Notes: generated by a model from the letters alone, not told the origin. A stretch of 64,000 nucleotides of DNA from Sphingobium abikonense NBRC 16140 (GCF_001598335.1 NZ_BCYT01000005.1:245907-309906); one strand, 5' to 3'. Shown: positions 19,846 to 29,643, counted from the stretch's first letter. Numbers and translations: made by a program.

Positions 19846-21290
19846 GCGGCCAACATAGTGTGGAAAAAGTCGGCGGCACGTCCATGGCGGCGACCGGCGT
19901 GCTGTTCGACAATGTCCTGATCGCGGGGCGCAAGGACGCGGACCTCTATAACCGCATCTTCGTCGTGTCGGCCTATGCCGGCATGACCGACCTGCTGCTG
20001 GAACATAAGAAGTCGGGCGAGCCGGGCGTTTATGCCCGGTTCGTCGCCGACGATGGCGCCGATGGCTGGCGCGATGCGATCGAAACCGTGCGCGACGCCA
20101 TGCATGCGCGCAATGCCGATATGTTCGCGCGCGCCGAAAGCCTTGCCGAAGCCAATGGCTTTGTCGACGCGCGCATCGACGCGGTTGCCGCCTGCCTCGA
20201 CGATCTGGCCCGCCTGCGCAGCCATGGCCGTTTCTGTGTCAAGGAACAGCTGATCACGGTGCGCGAACTGCTTGCCGGGCTTGGCGAAGCGCATAGCGCC
20301 CATTCGACCGCATTGCTGCTGCGCGATCGCGGCGTCAACGCCTGCTTCGTCGATCTGACATTGTGGGATCAGCAGGATATGCGCGGCCTCGACGAACGGA
20401 TCGAACAGGCGTTCGCGCCCATCGACCTTGCCACCACCCTGCCGATCGTCACCGGCTATGCCGGGTGCAGCGAGGGCATGGTCCGCCGCTATCAGCGTGG
20501 CTATTCCGAAATGACCTTTTCCCGCATTGCTGTGCTGACGCAGGCGCGCGAGGCGATCATCCACAAGGAATTTCATCTGTCGAGCGCCGACCCCAAGCTT
20601 GTCGGCACCGACAAGGCGCGCAAGATCGGCCGCACCAACTATGATGTGGCCGACCAACTCGCAAACCTGGGCATGGAGGCGATCCATCCCGGCGCCGGGC
20701 GCGGCCTGCGCCAGACCGACATTCCGCTGCGGGTCCGCAACACCTTCGACCGGGAAGATGGCGGCACGCTCATCTGCGGCGACTATGTGTCCGACACGCC
20801 CCGCGTCGAAATCGTCACCGGCATCCGCACCGCGCAGGCGTTGCAATTCTTCGAACAGGACATGGTCGGGGTGAAGGGCTATGACGCCGCCATCCTGGAC
20901 GTGCTGACCCGCCATGGCATCTGGATCGTCAGCAAGGCGTCCAACGCCAACACCATCACCCATTATCTTTCCGCCGACGCGGTCAAGGTGAAGCGGGTGA
21001 TCGGCGACTTGCAGGATCGTTATCCTGACGCGTCCATCTCCGCCCATCCGGTGGCGATCGTCTCCGTCATCGGCAGCGACATTTCCCGCCCCGGCCTGAT
21101 GCCCGATGCGCTCAAGGCGTTGGCGCAGGCCGATATCAACGTGATCGCGATGCAGCATCAGATCCGCAACGTGGATGTCCAGTTCGTCGTCGATGTGCGC
21201 CAATATGACGCCGCCGTCGCCGCGCTCCACCGCGCGCTGGTGGAGGATAATGACGAACCGGTAGCAGCGGAGGGCCGGCGCGCGGCCTGA
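19842..21290 (+). CDS. ask_ect: aspartate kinase, ectoine-cluster type
   Basis: Phosphorylates aspartate, feeding aspartate semialdehyde to EctB. 482 residues: the kinase N-terminus has the usual VEKVGGTSM motif, and two ACT domains lie in the C-terminal part (around GDLQDRYPDASISAHPVAIV and ADINVIAMQHQIRNVDVQFV). Ask_Ect paralogues in ectoine clusters are known to be less feedback-inhibited by Lys/Thr than the housekeeping kinase. Overlaps ectD by ATGA. Confidence 0.95.
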   Translation: MSGQHSVEKVGGTSMAATGVLFDNVLIAGRKDADLYNRIFVVSAYAGMTDLLLEHKKSGEPGVYARFVADDGADGWRDAIETVRDAMHARNADMFARAESLAEANGFVDARIDAVAACLDDLARLRSHGRFCVKEQLITVRELLAGLGEAHSAHSTALLLRDRGVNACFVDLTLWDQQDMRGLDERIEQAFAPIDLATTLPIVTGYAGCSEGMVRRYQRGYSEMTFSRIAVLTQAREAIIHKEFHLSSADPKLVGTDKARKIGRTNYDVADQLANLGMEAIHPGAGRGLRQTDIPLRVRNTFDREDGGTLICGDYVSDTPRVEIVTGIRTAQALQFFEQDMVGVKGYDAAILDVLTRHGIWIVSKASNANTITHYLSADAVKVKRVIGDLQDRYPDASISAHPVAIVSVIGSDISRPGLMPDALKALAQADINVIAMQHQIRNVDVQFVVDVRQYDAAVAALHRALVEDNDEPVAAEGRRAA

Positions 21291-21317
21291 GTGTCGCGCG
21301 CCGTCGGGCGCCTCCAG

Positions 21318-22565
21318 ATGATAGCTGCGATCCGTCCCGTTCAAAGCCTGCTGCTCGCCATCTTCATGCTGATGGCGGGCAGCGGCTTTTTGTCGACCCT
21401 CATCAGCCTGCGACTGGAGCGCGCGGGCGCTGGCACCATGGCGATCGGCGCGGTCGCCACCGCCTATTTCGGCGGGTTGGTGGTGGGGGGCCTGCGCGCC
21501 GGCGGCATCGTGCGGCAGGTCGGGCATATCCGCGCCTTCGCCGCCTTCGTCGCGCTGCTGTCGGCTAGCACCTTGTCCTATGTGCTGCTCGATCACCCCT
21601 TGCTGTGGACCGCATTGCGGCTAATCGATGGCGTCTGCGTCGCGGGTGTGTTCATCTGCCTGGAAAGCTGGCTCAACGACCGGGCCGATGTAGAAACCCG
21701 CGGCAGCATCCTGGCCGCCTATATGGTCGCGCTCTATTCCGGCCAGGCGGTCGGCCAGTTGCTGCTGGGCGCGAGCGGGACGCTGCCCGCCATTCCCTTC
21801 CAGATCGCCTCGATCCTCATTTCGCTCGCCATCATTCCGCTCTGCCTCACCCGGTCGAGCGCGCCCGCGCCGCAGGAGGCGACGGCCTTTTCGCTGCGCT
21901 CGCTCTTCGCCGCGTCGCCGCTGGGCGTCATCGGCGCGGTGACGACCGGACTGATGCTGGGGGCCTTTTACGGGCTGGCGGCCGTCCATGTCCGCCGCCT
22001 CGGCCTTAATCTGGGCGCGACCGCCAGCTTCATGATGATCGTCATTCTGGGCGGCGTCGCGATGCAATGGCCGCTCGGCCGCCTGTCGGATCGCTATGAT
22101 CGGCGCGCTGTGATCGTCTGGAGCTTCGCCGCGACCCTGGCGGTCAGCATCGCCCTCTCGACGCTCAGCCGGGGCGGCCTGCCGCTGCTGGTGCTGGGCG
22201 CAGCCTTTGGCGGGCTAAGCTTTGCCCTCTACCCGCTCTGCGTCGCGCACAGCAACGACCGGCTGCTCGCGTCCGAACGGGTCGCGGCGAGCGGGCGGCT
22301 GGTGCTGCTCTATTCGGTCGGCGCGGCGCTGGGGCCGATGGGTGCGGCGGCGATGATGACGCTGGCGGGTGCCAGCGGCCTCTTCCTGTTCATCGCCCTA
22401 TGCGCCGGCACGACGCTTGGCTTTGGCCTGTGGCGTCAATTGTCCTCCGATCCGGTGCCCGCGCCCGAACAGCAGGATTTCCAGATCGTGCCGCGCACGA
22501 CCCCGATGGCCTCGCTGCTTGACCCCAATACCGCAGATCATCTGCCCGATGGAGAGACGACATGA
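21318..22565 (+). CDS. MFS transporter, YcaD-like
   Basis: About 415 residues and 12 predicted helices. The N-terminal MIAAIRPVQSLLLAIFMLMAG resembles YcaD-type carriers; typical MFS loop LGRLSDRYDRRAVIV between helices 6 and 8. GTG at 21291, directly after the ask stop, is an alternative start adding nine residues; ATG 21318 fits the family better. No gap to ask or to the next transporter (ATGA overlap), so it is part of the ectoine transcript. Export or recovery of ectoine is a guess from context; the substrate is unknown. Confidence 0.8.
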   Translation: MIAAIRPVQSLLLAIFMLMAGSGFLSTLISLRLERAGAGTMAIGAVATAYFGGLVVGGLRAGGIVRQVGHIRAFAAFVALLSASTLSYVLLDHPLLWTALRLIDGVCVAGVFICLESWLNDRADVETRGSILAAYMVALYSGQAVGQLLLGASGTLPAIPFQIASILISLAIIPLCLTRSSAPAPQEATAFSLRSLFAASPLGVIGAVTTGLMLGAFYGLAAVHVRRLGLNLGATASFMMIVILGGVAMQWPLGRLSDRYDRRAVIVWSFAATLAVSIALSTLSRGGLPLLVLGAAFGGLSFALYPLCVAHSNDRLLASERVAASGRLVLLYSVGAALGPMGAAAMMTLAGASGLFLFIALCAGTTLGFGLWRQLSSDPVPAPEQQDFQIVPRTTPMASLLDPNTADHLPDGETT

Positions 22566-23893
22566 CCGCAACCACCATCGCCGCGCCTCCCGGTGCGGCC
22601 GGGTCTGTCGATCAGGCAACGCTGCGCCGCGCGATCGCGGCCTCGGCGCTCGGCAATGCCACCGAATGGTTCGACTATGGCATCTATGCCTATGGCGTGA
22701 CCTATATCTCCGCGGCGCTGTTCCCCGGCGAGGTGGATGACGCAGTCTTGTTCGCGCTCGCCACCTTCGCCATTTCCTTCCTCGTACGTCCGCTCGGCGG
22801 CCTCTTCTGGGGGCCGCTGGGCGATCGCATGGGGCGCAAATCCGTGCTCGCGCTCACCATATTGATGATGTCGGGCGCGACGCTGGCGGTCGGGCTGATC
22901 CCCTCTTATGCCAGCATCGGTTTCTGGGCGCCGGCGCTGCTCATCCTGCTGCGCATGGTGCAGGGTTTCTCCACGGGCGGCGAATATGGCGGCGCGGCGA
23001 CCTTCATGGCCGAATATGCGCCCGATGACCGGCGCGGCTTTTACGGCAGCTTCCTGGAATTCGGCACGCTGGCGGGCTTTTCCTTCGGCGCGTTGCTGAT
23101 GCTCGGCTTTTCGCTGCTGCTGGGCGACGCGGCCATGCATGCATGGGGCTGGCGCATCCCCTTCCTGGTCGCCGCGCCCATGGGCCTGATCGGCATGTAT
23201 CTGCGCGCCCGCATGGAGGATACGCCGATCTTCCGCGAGGATGGGCAGGCCAGCGGAAAGGCGGAAAGCCCCAGCCTTGGCCAGTTGCTGGAACGCCATT
23301 GGCGGCCGATGCTGGTCGTGGGTGGCCTCGTGGTGGCGCTCAATGTCGTCAACTATACGCTGCTCAGCTACATGCCGACCTATCTTCAGCGGCGCATCGG
23401 CCTCACCACCGACGAAGCATTGGTGGTGCCGATCATCGGCATGATGTTCATGATGCTCTTCCTGCCCTTTGCCGGGCATCTGTCCGACCGCGTGGGGCGA
23501 CGGGCGATGTGGCGCGTGTCGCTGCTCAGCCTGCTTGTCGGGGTGGTGCCGCTCTACCTGCTGATGGCGACCGGGCTTGTGGGCGCGATCATCGGCTTCG
23601 TGCTGCTCGGCCTCTGCTATGTGCCGCAACTCGCGACCATTTCCGCCACCTTCCCCGCGCTGTTCCCGACGTCGGTGCGTTTCGCCGGCTTTGCCATCGC
23701 CTATAATGTTTCCACCTCGTTGTTCGGCGGCACCGCGCCCGCGATCGGCAGCGGGCTCATCTCCTGGACCGGCAACGAACTCATGCCCGCCTTTCTGATG
23801 ATGGCGGCCTGCCTCGTCGGCCTTGTCGCCTTGCGCTACATGCCCGAAACGGCGGGCAAGTCCCTGCGCGACGACCCGTTCGCGCGACACTGA
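22562..23893 (+). CDS. MFS transporter, ProP-like osmoprotectant symporter
   Basis: 443 residues and 12 helices. The start NATEWFDYGIYAYGVTYIS and LVRPLGGLFWGPLGDRMGRKSVLALTI are hallmarks of the metabolite:H+ symporter subgroup with ProP and the citrate/shikimate carriers. ProP imports proline, betaine and ectoine. Here it ends the ectoine transcript, so uptake of leaked or external compatible solutes is the most economical role. It lacks the long C-terminal coiled coil of E. coli ProP that senses osmolality. Confidence 0.85.
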   Translation: MTATTIAAPPGAAGSVDQATLRRAIAASALGNATEWFDYGIYAYGVTYISAALFPGEVDDAVLFALATFAISFLVRPLGGLFWGPLGDRMGRKSVLALTILMMSGATLAVGLIPSYASIGFWAPALLILLRMVQGFSTGGEYGGAATFMAEYAPDDRRGFYGSFLEFGTLAGFSFGALLMLGFSLLLGDAAMHAWGWRIPFLVAAPMGLIGMYLRARMEDTPIFREDGQASGKAESPSLGQLLERHWRPMLVVGGLVVALNVVNYTLLSYMPTYLQRRIGLTTDEALVVPIIGMMFMMLFLPFAGHLSDRVGRRAMWRVSLLSLLVGVVPLYLLMATGLVGAIIGFVLLGLCYVPQLATISATFPALFPTSVRFAGFAIAYNVSTSLFGGTAPAIGSGLISWTGNELMPAFLMMAACLVGLVALRYMPETAGKSLRDDPFARH

Positions 23894-23947
23894 CGCGCAT
23901 AGGCAAAAAGGATGACAGGGGGCTGCGAAGCGGGTTAGCTGGCGGCC

Positions 23948-26146
23948 ATGAACATCACATTGTCGCTCGCCTGCATCCTGCCCGCCCTGCTGGTTGCCCA
24001 GCCCGCCGCCGCCCAGCCCGCCGCCCAGCCGCCCAGGGCGCAGGGCGACAGCGCGCGCTGGCAGGCGCAGGCGGCGCGCGTCACCATTCAGCGCGATGAC
24101 TGGGGCATTGCCCATGTCCATGGCCGCAGCGATGCCGACGCCGTATTCGGCATGATCTATGCTCAGGCCGAAGATGACTTCAACCGGATCGAAACCAACT
24201 ATCTGACCGCGCTCGGCCGCATGGCGGAGGCGGAGGGCGAGGACGCGATCTGGCAGGATCTGCGCGCGCGCCTCTACATGGACCCGCAAAAGCTACGCGC
24301 CGATTATGCGGCCAGCCCCGCCTGGTTGCGCGCTTTGATGGACGCCTGGGCCGATGGGCTGAACTATTATCTCGCCACTCATGGCCAGGTAAAGCCGCGC
24401 GTCATCACCCGCTTTGAGCCCTGGATGGCGCTCAGTTTCACCGAAGGCAGCATTGGCGGCGATATCGAACGCATCCCGCTCGACCGGCTCAAGGCCTTTT
24501 ACGGCGCGCCCGACGGGCGTCCGATCGCCATGGCCGATCCCGACCCCGAACCGCGCGGCTCCAACGGCTTCGCCATCGCGCCGGGCAAAAGCGCCAGCGG
24601 CCATGCCCTGCTATGGATCAATCCCCACACCAGCTTCTTCTTCCGCTCCGAACTGCAAATGACCAGCGACGAAGGGCTCAATGCCTATGGCGCGGCGACC
24701 TGGGGGCAATTCTTCATCTATCAGGGGTTCAATCCCACCGCCGGATGGATGCACACCTCCAGCACCGTCGATGCGGTCGACGAATTTCTCGAAACCGTGA
24801 CGCGCCGGCCGGACGGCACGCTGACCTACCGCTATGGCGCGGAGCAGCGCCCGGTCCGCGCCTCCACCGTCACCATCGCCTATCGCACGGCAGACGGCGG
24901 CCGTGCCGACCGCGGCTTTACCGTCTATCGCACCCATCATGGCCCGATCATCGGGGATCAGGACGGCAAATGGGTTGCCTTCGCCATGATGGACAAGCCC
25001 ATCCCCGCGCTGGAGCAATCCTTTTTGCGGACGAAGGCGCACGATTACGCCGCCTTCGTCAAGGTGGCGACGCGTCAGGCCAATTCGTCCAACAACACCA
25101 TCTTCGCCGACGCCAATGGCACCATCGCTTATCTGCACCCGCAATTCGTGCCGCTGCGCGATGACCGTTTCGATTATACCCGGCCAGTGGACGGCAGCGA
25201 TCCCGCCACCGACTGGAAGGGGCTGACCCCGCTCGACGCATTGCCGGCCCTGCGCAACCCGGCGGGCGGCTGGATTCAGAACACCAATAATGGTCCGTGG
25301 TCGGCGGCGGGCAGGGACAGCCAGAAGGCCGCCGACTTCCCGCGTTACATGGACATGATAGGCGAAAATCCGCGCGGCGAGCATGCGGTCATGCTGCTGT
25401 CGGCCGGGCGGGACTTTACGCTCGACTCGCTCCGGGCGGCGGCGTTCGACAGCTATCAGCCCGCCTTCGCGCGGTTCCTGCCGCCGCTCCTGCAGGCCTG
25501 GGACACTCTGCCCGACACGGATGCGCGCAAGGCATTGTTGGCGCAGCCGATCGCCATGCTGCGCGACTGGGATTATCGCTGGGGCCTGACCTCTGTGCCC
25601 AACAGTCTTGCGGCGCACTGGGCGGAGGATCTGCGCCAATGGACGCTGGACCATAGTCAGGGGGCGCCGCGCACCCTCTATGATCGCATGGCCGCCGCAT
25701 CCCCTGATGTGCAACTGACCCTGCTGGCGGGCGTGGTGCGGCGGCTGGATCGCGATTTCGGCAACTGGCGCACACCCTGGGGCGACATCAACCGGTTGCA
25801 GCGGCTTACCGGCGCCATCACCCAGGATTTCAGCGATGCCGCGCCCAGCATTGCCGTGCCCTTCAGCTCGGCGCGCTGGGGCTCGCTCGCCTCCTTCGGC
25901 GCGCGCGCCTATCCCGGCACGCGCAAATGGTATGGCACCAGCGGCAACAGCTTCATCGCCGCCGTCGAATTTGGCGATCGCGTCCATGCCAGGGCGGTCA
26001 GCGTCGGCGGCGAGAGCGGCAATCCCGCCTCGCCCCATTTCAACGACCAGTCCGCGCTCTATGCGCGCGGCATGCTGCGCCCGGTCTATTTCCATCCCGA
26101 TGAACTCGCCGGCCATGTCGAACGCCGCTACCGGCCTGGGCAATAG
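23948..26146 (+). CDS. penicillin-acylase-family Ntn hydrolase (AHL/aculeacin acylase type)
   Basis: 732 residues. N-terminal signal peptide (about 1-22, cleavage after AAAQ region) sends it to the periplasm. The precursor self-cleaves into two chains: the N-terminal chain starts at VTIQRDDWGIAHVHGRSDADAVFG, and the nucleophile is Ser205 after Gly in EPRGSNGFAIAPG; HTSFF and SSNNTIFADANGTIAYLH are further active-site parts. Members cleave amide bonds of acyl-homoserine lactones, beta-lactams, lipopeptides or polyamines; the substrate cannot be read from sequence. It opens an operon with DUF969, DUF979 and DUF2891 (10-base gap), which suggests it releases a product that is then imported. Confidence 0.88.
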   Translation: MNITLSLACILPALLVAQPAAAQPAAQPPRAQGDSARWQAQAARVTIQRDDWGIAHVHGRSDADAVFGMIYAQAEDDFNRIETNYLTALGRMAEAEGEDAIWQDLRARLYMDPQKLRADYAASPAWLRALMDAWADGLNYYLATHGQVKPRVITRFEPWMALSFTEGSIGGDIERIPLDRLKAFYGAPDGRPIAMADPDPEPRGSNGFAIAPGKSASGHALLWINPHTSFFFRSELQMTSDEGLNAYGAATWGQFFIYQGFNPTAGWMHTSSTVDAVDEFLETVTRRPDGTLTYRYGAEQRPVRASTVTIAYRTADGGRADRGFTVYRTHHGPIIGDQDGKWVAFAMMDKPIPALEQSFLRTKAHDYAAFVKVATRQANSSNNTIFADANGTIAYLHPQFVPLRDDRFDYTRPVDGSDPATDWKGLTPLDALPALRNPAGGWIQNTNNGPWSAAGRDSQKAADFPRYMDMIGENPRGEHAVMLLSAGRDFTLDSLRAAAFDSYQPAFARFLPPLLQAWDTLPDTDARKALLAQPIAMLRDWDYRWGLTSVPNSLAAHWAEDLRQWTLDHSQGAPRTLYDRMAAASPDVQLTLLAGVVRRLDRDFGNWRTPWGDINRLQRLTGAITQDFSDAAPSIAVPFSSARWGSLASFGARAYPGTRKWYGTSGNSFIAAVEFGDRVHARAVSVGGESGNPASPHFNDQSALYARGMLRPVYFHPDELAGHVERRYRPGQ

Positions 26147-26155
26147 GCGCCTGTA

Positions 26156-26833
26156 ATGTGGGTCCTGCTCGGCATCGCCATCATCGTCGCAGGTTTCCTG
26201 CTGCGCTTCCATCCGCTGCTGGTGATCCTTGCCTCGGCGATCGTCACTGGCATCGCGGCGGGCCTCGACCTGCTCACCATCCTCGCCGCCTTCGGCAAGG
26301 CGTTCAACGAAGCGCGCTATGTCAGCATCATCTGGATCGTGCTGCCGGTCGTCGGCCTGCTCGAAGCCTATGGCTTGCAGGAACGCGCGCGCGGCCTGAT
26401 CGCCAAGATGCGCGGCGCGACCGTGGGACAGTTCCTCACCGGCTATATGTTGCTGCGCCAGGGGCTGGCGGCCGTCGGGCTCACATCGGTCGCCGGCCAT
26501 GCCCAGACCGTGCGCCCATTGGTCGCGCCGATCGCCGAAGCAGCCGCGGAGGCGCAGGCGGGCACACTGGACGACGACCGCCGGGAAGAGGTAAAGGCCT
26601 GGGCCGCGGCGACTGACAATATCGGCTTGTTTTTTGGTGAGGATATCTTCCTCGCCATCGGCTCGATCCTGCTCATCAAGGGGCTGCTGGAACAATATGG
26701 CATCAGCCTGGAGCCGCTGCATTTGTCGGTCTGGGCGATCCCGACCGCCATTGCCGCCTTCCTGATCCACGGCTTCCGCCTATGGCGTCTCGACCGCCGG
26801 CTGAGGCGCAGCGCGCCGGAGGACCCGGCATGA
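26156..26833 (+). CDS. DUF969 family membrane protein
   Basis: 225 residues with about five or six helices: LLGIAIIVAGFLLRFHPLLV, a second near ILASAIVTGIAAGLDLL, and later FFGEDIFLAIGSILLIKGLL. Contains ARGLIAKMRGATVGQFLTGY and the polar segment SVAGHAQTVRPLVAPIAEAAAE. DUF969 and DUF979 nearly always occur as a pair and look like two halves of a permease. Overlaps DUF979 by ATGA. Confidence 0.88.
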   Translation: MWVLLGIAIIVAGFLLRFHPLLVILASAIVTGIAAGLDLLTILAAFGKAFNEARYVSIIWIVLPVVGLLEAYGLQERARGLIAKMRGATVGQFLTGYMLLRQGLAAVGLTSVAGHAQTVRPLVAPIAEAAAEAQAGTLDDDRREEVKAWAAATDNIGLFFGEDIFLAIGSILLIKGLLEQYGISLEPLHLSVWAIPTAIAAFLIHGFRLWRLDRRLRRSAPEDPA

Positions 26834-27768
26834 TCACCCTGCACTGGGTCTATGCCGTCGCGGGCGCGATGTTCGCCGCTTTCGCCCTGCTCGGCGCTGG
26901 CGACCGCACCAATCCGCGCCGCTGGACCACGTCGGCCTTCTGGGCCTTGCTGGCGCTCAGCATGTGGGGCGGCGACAGGCTGGGCGATCTTGGCAATGGC
27001 GTCCTGCTGCTGGGCCTCGTCGCGCTGGCGGGGCTGGGCGGCATGGGGCGGGGGCAGTCCGCGCTGCCCGACGCCCTGCGCCGCGACCGGGCCGATCGCA
27101 TGGGCAACCGCCTGTTCGTCATCGCGCTCATCATCCCCGCGACCGCGCTCATCGGCACCTTCGTCTTCAAGCAAGCCCCCGACTGGGTCGATGGCAAGCA
27201 GGCAACGTTGATCGCCCTGGCGCTGGGCGTGCTGATCGCCTCGGTGGTCGGCTGCCTCTGGCTGCGCGCGTCGCCGCTCGAACCGCTCCAGCAGGGGCGG
27301 CGGCTGATGGATTCGGTCGGCTGGGCCGCCATCCTGCCGCAAATGCTCGCCAGCCTGGGCGCGGTGTTCGCGCTGGCGGGCGTGGGGGATGTCGTCGGCC
27401 AGATCGTCAGCATGGCGATCCCGCAGGGCAGCCTCCTGGGCGCGGTCATCGCCTATGGCCTTGGCATGGCGCTCTTCACCATGGTGATGGGCAACGCCTT
27501 TGCCGCCTTCCCGGTGATGACCGCCGCCATCGGCCTGCCGCTGCTCATCCGCACCTATGATGGCGACCCGGCGGTCGTCTGCGCCATCGGCATGCTGGCG
27601 GGCTTCTGCGGCACGTTGATGACGCCAATGGCCGCGAACTTCAACCTCGTGCCCGCCGCCCTGCTCGACCTCAGGGACAAGCATGGCGTCATCAAGCGGC
27701 AGGTCGGTACCGCCGTCCCGCTGCTCGTCGTCAACATCCTCCTCATTTACTGGCTCGCCTTCCCATGA
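26830..27768 (+). CDS. DUF979 family membrane protein
   Basis: 312 residues from ATG 26830 (GGAGG six bases upstream, inside DUF969). About nine helices. Conserved parts include GMALFTMVMGNAFAAFPVMTA and MLAGFCGTLMTPMAANFN, which look like re-entrant transport loops of the ion-transporter superfamily. Partner of DUF969. In other bacteria this pair is found near peptide or 5-oxoproline metabolism genes (general recollection, not checked). Overlaps DUF2891 by ATGA. Confidence 0.88.
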   Translation: MITLHWVYAVAGAMFAAFALLGAGDRTNPRRWTTSAFWALLALSMWGGDRLGDLGNGVLLLGLVALAGLGGMGRGQSALPDALRRDRADRMGNRLFVIALIIPATALIGTFVFKQAPDWVDGKQATLIALALGVLIASVVGCLWLRASPLEPLQQGRRLMDSVGWAAILPQMLASLGAVFALAGVGDVVGQIVSMAIPQGSLLGAVIAYGLGMALFTMVMGNAFAAFPVMTAAIGLPLLIRTYDGDPAVVCAIGMLAGFCGTLMTPMAANFNLVPAALLDLRDKHGVIKRQVGTAVPLLVVNILLIYWLAFP

Positions 27769-28754
27769 CCCTGCTCACCCCTGATATCGCCAGCCGCTTC
27801 GCCGGCCTCACCCTGTCGCATCTCGGCCGCGAATATCCCTTCAAGATGGATCTGGTGCTGACCGGGCCGCAGGACGCCCGGCCCCCACGCGCGCATCACC
27901 CGATCTTCCACGGCAGTTTCGACTGGCACAGCTGCGTCCATGGCTGGTGGCAGGTGATGCGGCTGATGCGGCTCTATCCCGACATGGCGCAGGCGCCCGC
28001 CATCCGCGCGCGCGCCGACGCGATGCTCACGCCCGCCAATGTCGCGGGCGAACGCGCCTATCTCGCCCGCCCGATGAGCGCCGGGTTCGAACGCCCTTAT
28101 GGCTGGGCGTGGGCGCTGGCATTGCACGCGGAACTCGCGCGCCACGATGCGCCTTGGGCGGCGGCGCTTGAGCCGCTGGCGCGCGATTTTGCCGCCCGCT
28201 TCCACGCCTTCCTGCCCAAACTCACCTATCCGCTGCGCGTCGGCACCCATTTCAACATCGCCTTCGCCCTCATCCTCGCGCGGGACTGGGCGCAGGGGCG
28301 GGACGACGCGCTCGCCGCCCTGATCGACGACCGCGCGCTGGACTGGTTCGCGCAGGACCGCGCCTGCCAGGCCTGGGAACCGGGCGGCGACGAATTCCTC
28401 TCACCGGCCCTCTGCGAAGCCTTGTTGATGAGCCGCCTGATGCACCGGCCGGATTTCGCCGCCTGGTTCCACGCCTTCCTGCCGGACGTTACGGACCGCG
28501 AGCCGGCGACGCTCTTCACTCCCGCCACCGTGTCGGATCGCAGCGATGGCAAGATCGCGCATCTCGACGGCCTCAATCTCAGCCGCGCCTGGTGCTGGCG
28601 CGGCATCGCTGCGGCCCTGGGCGAACATGATCCGGTCCATGTCTTGGCGCAGCAGGCCGCGCGCGTCCATCTCGACGCCAGCCTGCCTCATGTCGCGGGC
28701 GACTATATGGGCGAACACTGGCTCGCCACCTTCGCGCTGCTGGCGCTGGAATGA
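27765..28754 (+). CDS. DUF2891 family protein
   Basis: 329 residues, soluble, no signal peptide. Starts TLLTPDIASRFAGLTLSHL; conserved blocks HPIFHGSFDWHSCVHGWWQVM, SAGFERPYGWAWALAL, and HFNIAFALILA, ending in GDYMGEHWLATFALLALE. The repeated helical pattern with conserved His, Trp and Asp resembles an alpha/alpha toroid such as glycoside- or dehydratase-type enzymes, but no activity is established. Being coupled to DUF969-DUF979 suggests it acts on the imported compound. Confidence 0.88.
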   Translation: MTLLTPDIASRFAGLTLSHLGREYPFKMDLVLTGPQDARPPRAHHPIFHGSFDWHSCVHGWWQVMRLMRLYPDMAQAPAIRARADAMLTPANVAGERAYLARPMSAGFERPYGWAWALALHAELARHDAPWAAALEPLARDFAARFHAFLPKLTYPLRVGTHFNIAFALILARDWAQGRDDALAALIDDRALDWFAQDRACQAWEPGGDEFLSPALCEALLMSRLMHRPDFAAWFHAFLPDVTDREPATLFTPATVSDRSDGKIAHLDGLNLSRAWCWRGIAAALGEHDPVHVLAQQAARVHLDASLPHVAGDYMGEHWLATFALLALE

Positions 28755-28759
28755 CAGCG

Positions 28760-28784
28760 GGGGAGGGGGGCAGACACCCTCCCC
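28760..28784. terminator. hairpin between convergent genes
   Basis: GGGGAGGG / CCCTCCCC, 8-bp stem, between the rightward DUF2891 gene and the leftward dapD. No clear T-run on either strand, so a weak bidirectional stop at best. Confidence 0.45.
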
Positions 28785-28797
28785 AAAACCCGCCGCG

Positions 28798-29643
28798 TCA
28801 GTCGCGCAGCAATTCGTTGATCCCGGTCTTGGACCGCGTCTGCGCGTCGACGCGCTTGACGATCACCGCGCAATACAGGCTGGGGCCGGGCGTCCCGTCG
28901 GGCAGCGGCTTGCCGGGCAGGCTGCCGGGCACGACAACCGAATAGGGCGGCACTTCGCCCATGAAGATTTCGCCGCTGGTGCGGTCGATAATCTTGGTCG
29001 ACTGGCCGATGAAGACGCCCATCGACAGCACCGATCCCTTGCCGATGCGCACGCCCTCGACCACTTCGGACCGCGCGCCGATGAAACAGTCATCCTCGAT
29101 GATGACCGGATCGGCCTGCAACGGCTCCAGCACGCCGCCGATGCCGACGCCGCCCGACAAATGGACATTCTTGCCGATCTGCGCGCAACTGCCCACCGTC
29201 ACCCAGGTGTCGACCATCGTGCCTTCATCGACGAACGCGCCGATATTGACGAAGCTCGGCATCAGGATGACATTCTTGGCGATATGCGATCCCGCGCGCG
29301 CGAAGCTGCCCGGCACGGCGCGGAAACCGGCGGCGCGGAACGCGGCCTCGTCCCAGCCGGCGAACTTGCTCGGCACCTTGTCCCACCAATGGCCAGCGCC
29401 CGGGCCATTGTCGATCATGGCATTGTCATTGAGGCGGAAGGACAGCAGCACCGCCTTCTTCGCCCACTGGTTGACCTGCCAGCCTTGTGGAGTTGGCTCG
29501 GCCACCCGCAACGCACCGCTGTCGAGCAGGGCCAGCGCCTTGTCCACCGCCTGGCGCACGTCGCCCTGCGTCTGAAGGTTGACGTCGGCGCGCCCTTCCC
29601 AGGCGGCGTCGATGGTGGCGATAAGGTCTTGGCTCATGGTCAT
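28798..29643 (-). CDS. dapD: tetrahydrodipicolinate N-succinyltransferase
   Basis: Succinylates tetrahydrodipicolinate in the lysine/diaminopimelate pathway. 281 residues. Left-handed beta-helix hexapeptide repeats run through the middle ([60 protein letters not shown]). Starts by ATGA overlap with the upstream HAD gene; a second ATG at 29637 is possible. Like the ectoine branch, it draws on aspartate semialdehyde. Confidence 0.97.
   Translation of the reverse strand: MTMSQDLIATIDAAWEGRADVNLQTQGDVRQAVDKALALLDSGALRVAEPTPQGWQVNQWAKKAVLLSFRLNDNAMIDNGPGAGHWWDKVPSKFAGWDEAAFRAAGFRAVPGSFARAGSHIAKNVILMPSFVNIGAFVDEGTMVDTWVTVGSCAQIGKNVHLSGGVGIGGVLEPLQADPVIIEDDCFIGARSEVVEGVRIGKGSVLSMGVFIGQSTKIIDRTSGEIFMGEVPPYSVVVPGSLPGKPLPDGTPGPSLYCAVIVKRVDAQTRSKTGINELLRD

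Noticed and set aside
19710..21596. 628-codon open frame antisense to ectD and ask
   Set aside because: His/Gln/Arg-rich shadow of well-supported genes.
24611..26770. 719-codon open frame antisense to the amidase and DUF969 genes
   Set aside because: Same antisense artefact; no motif, no start signal, and the sense genes have clear family features.
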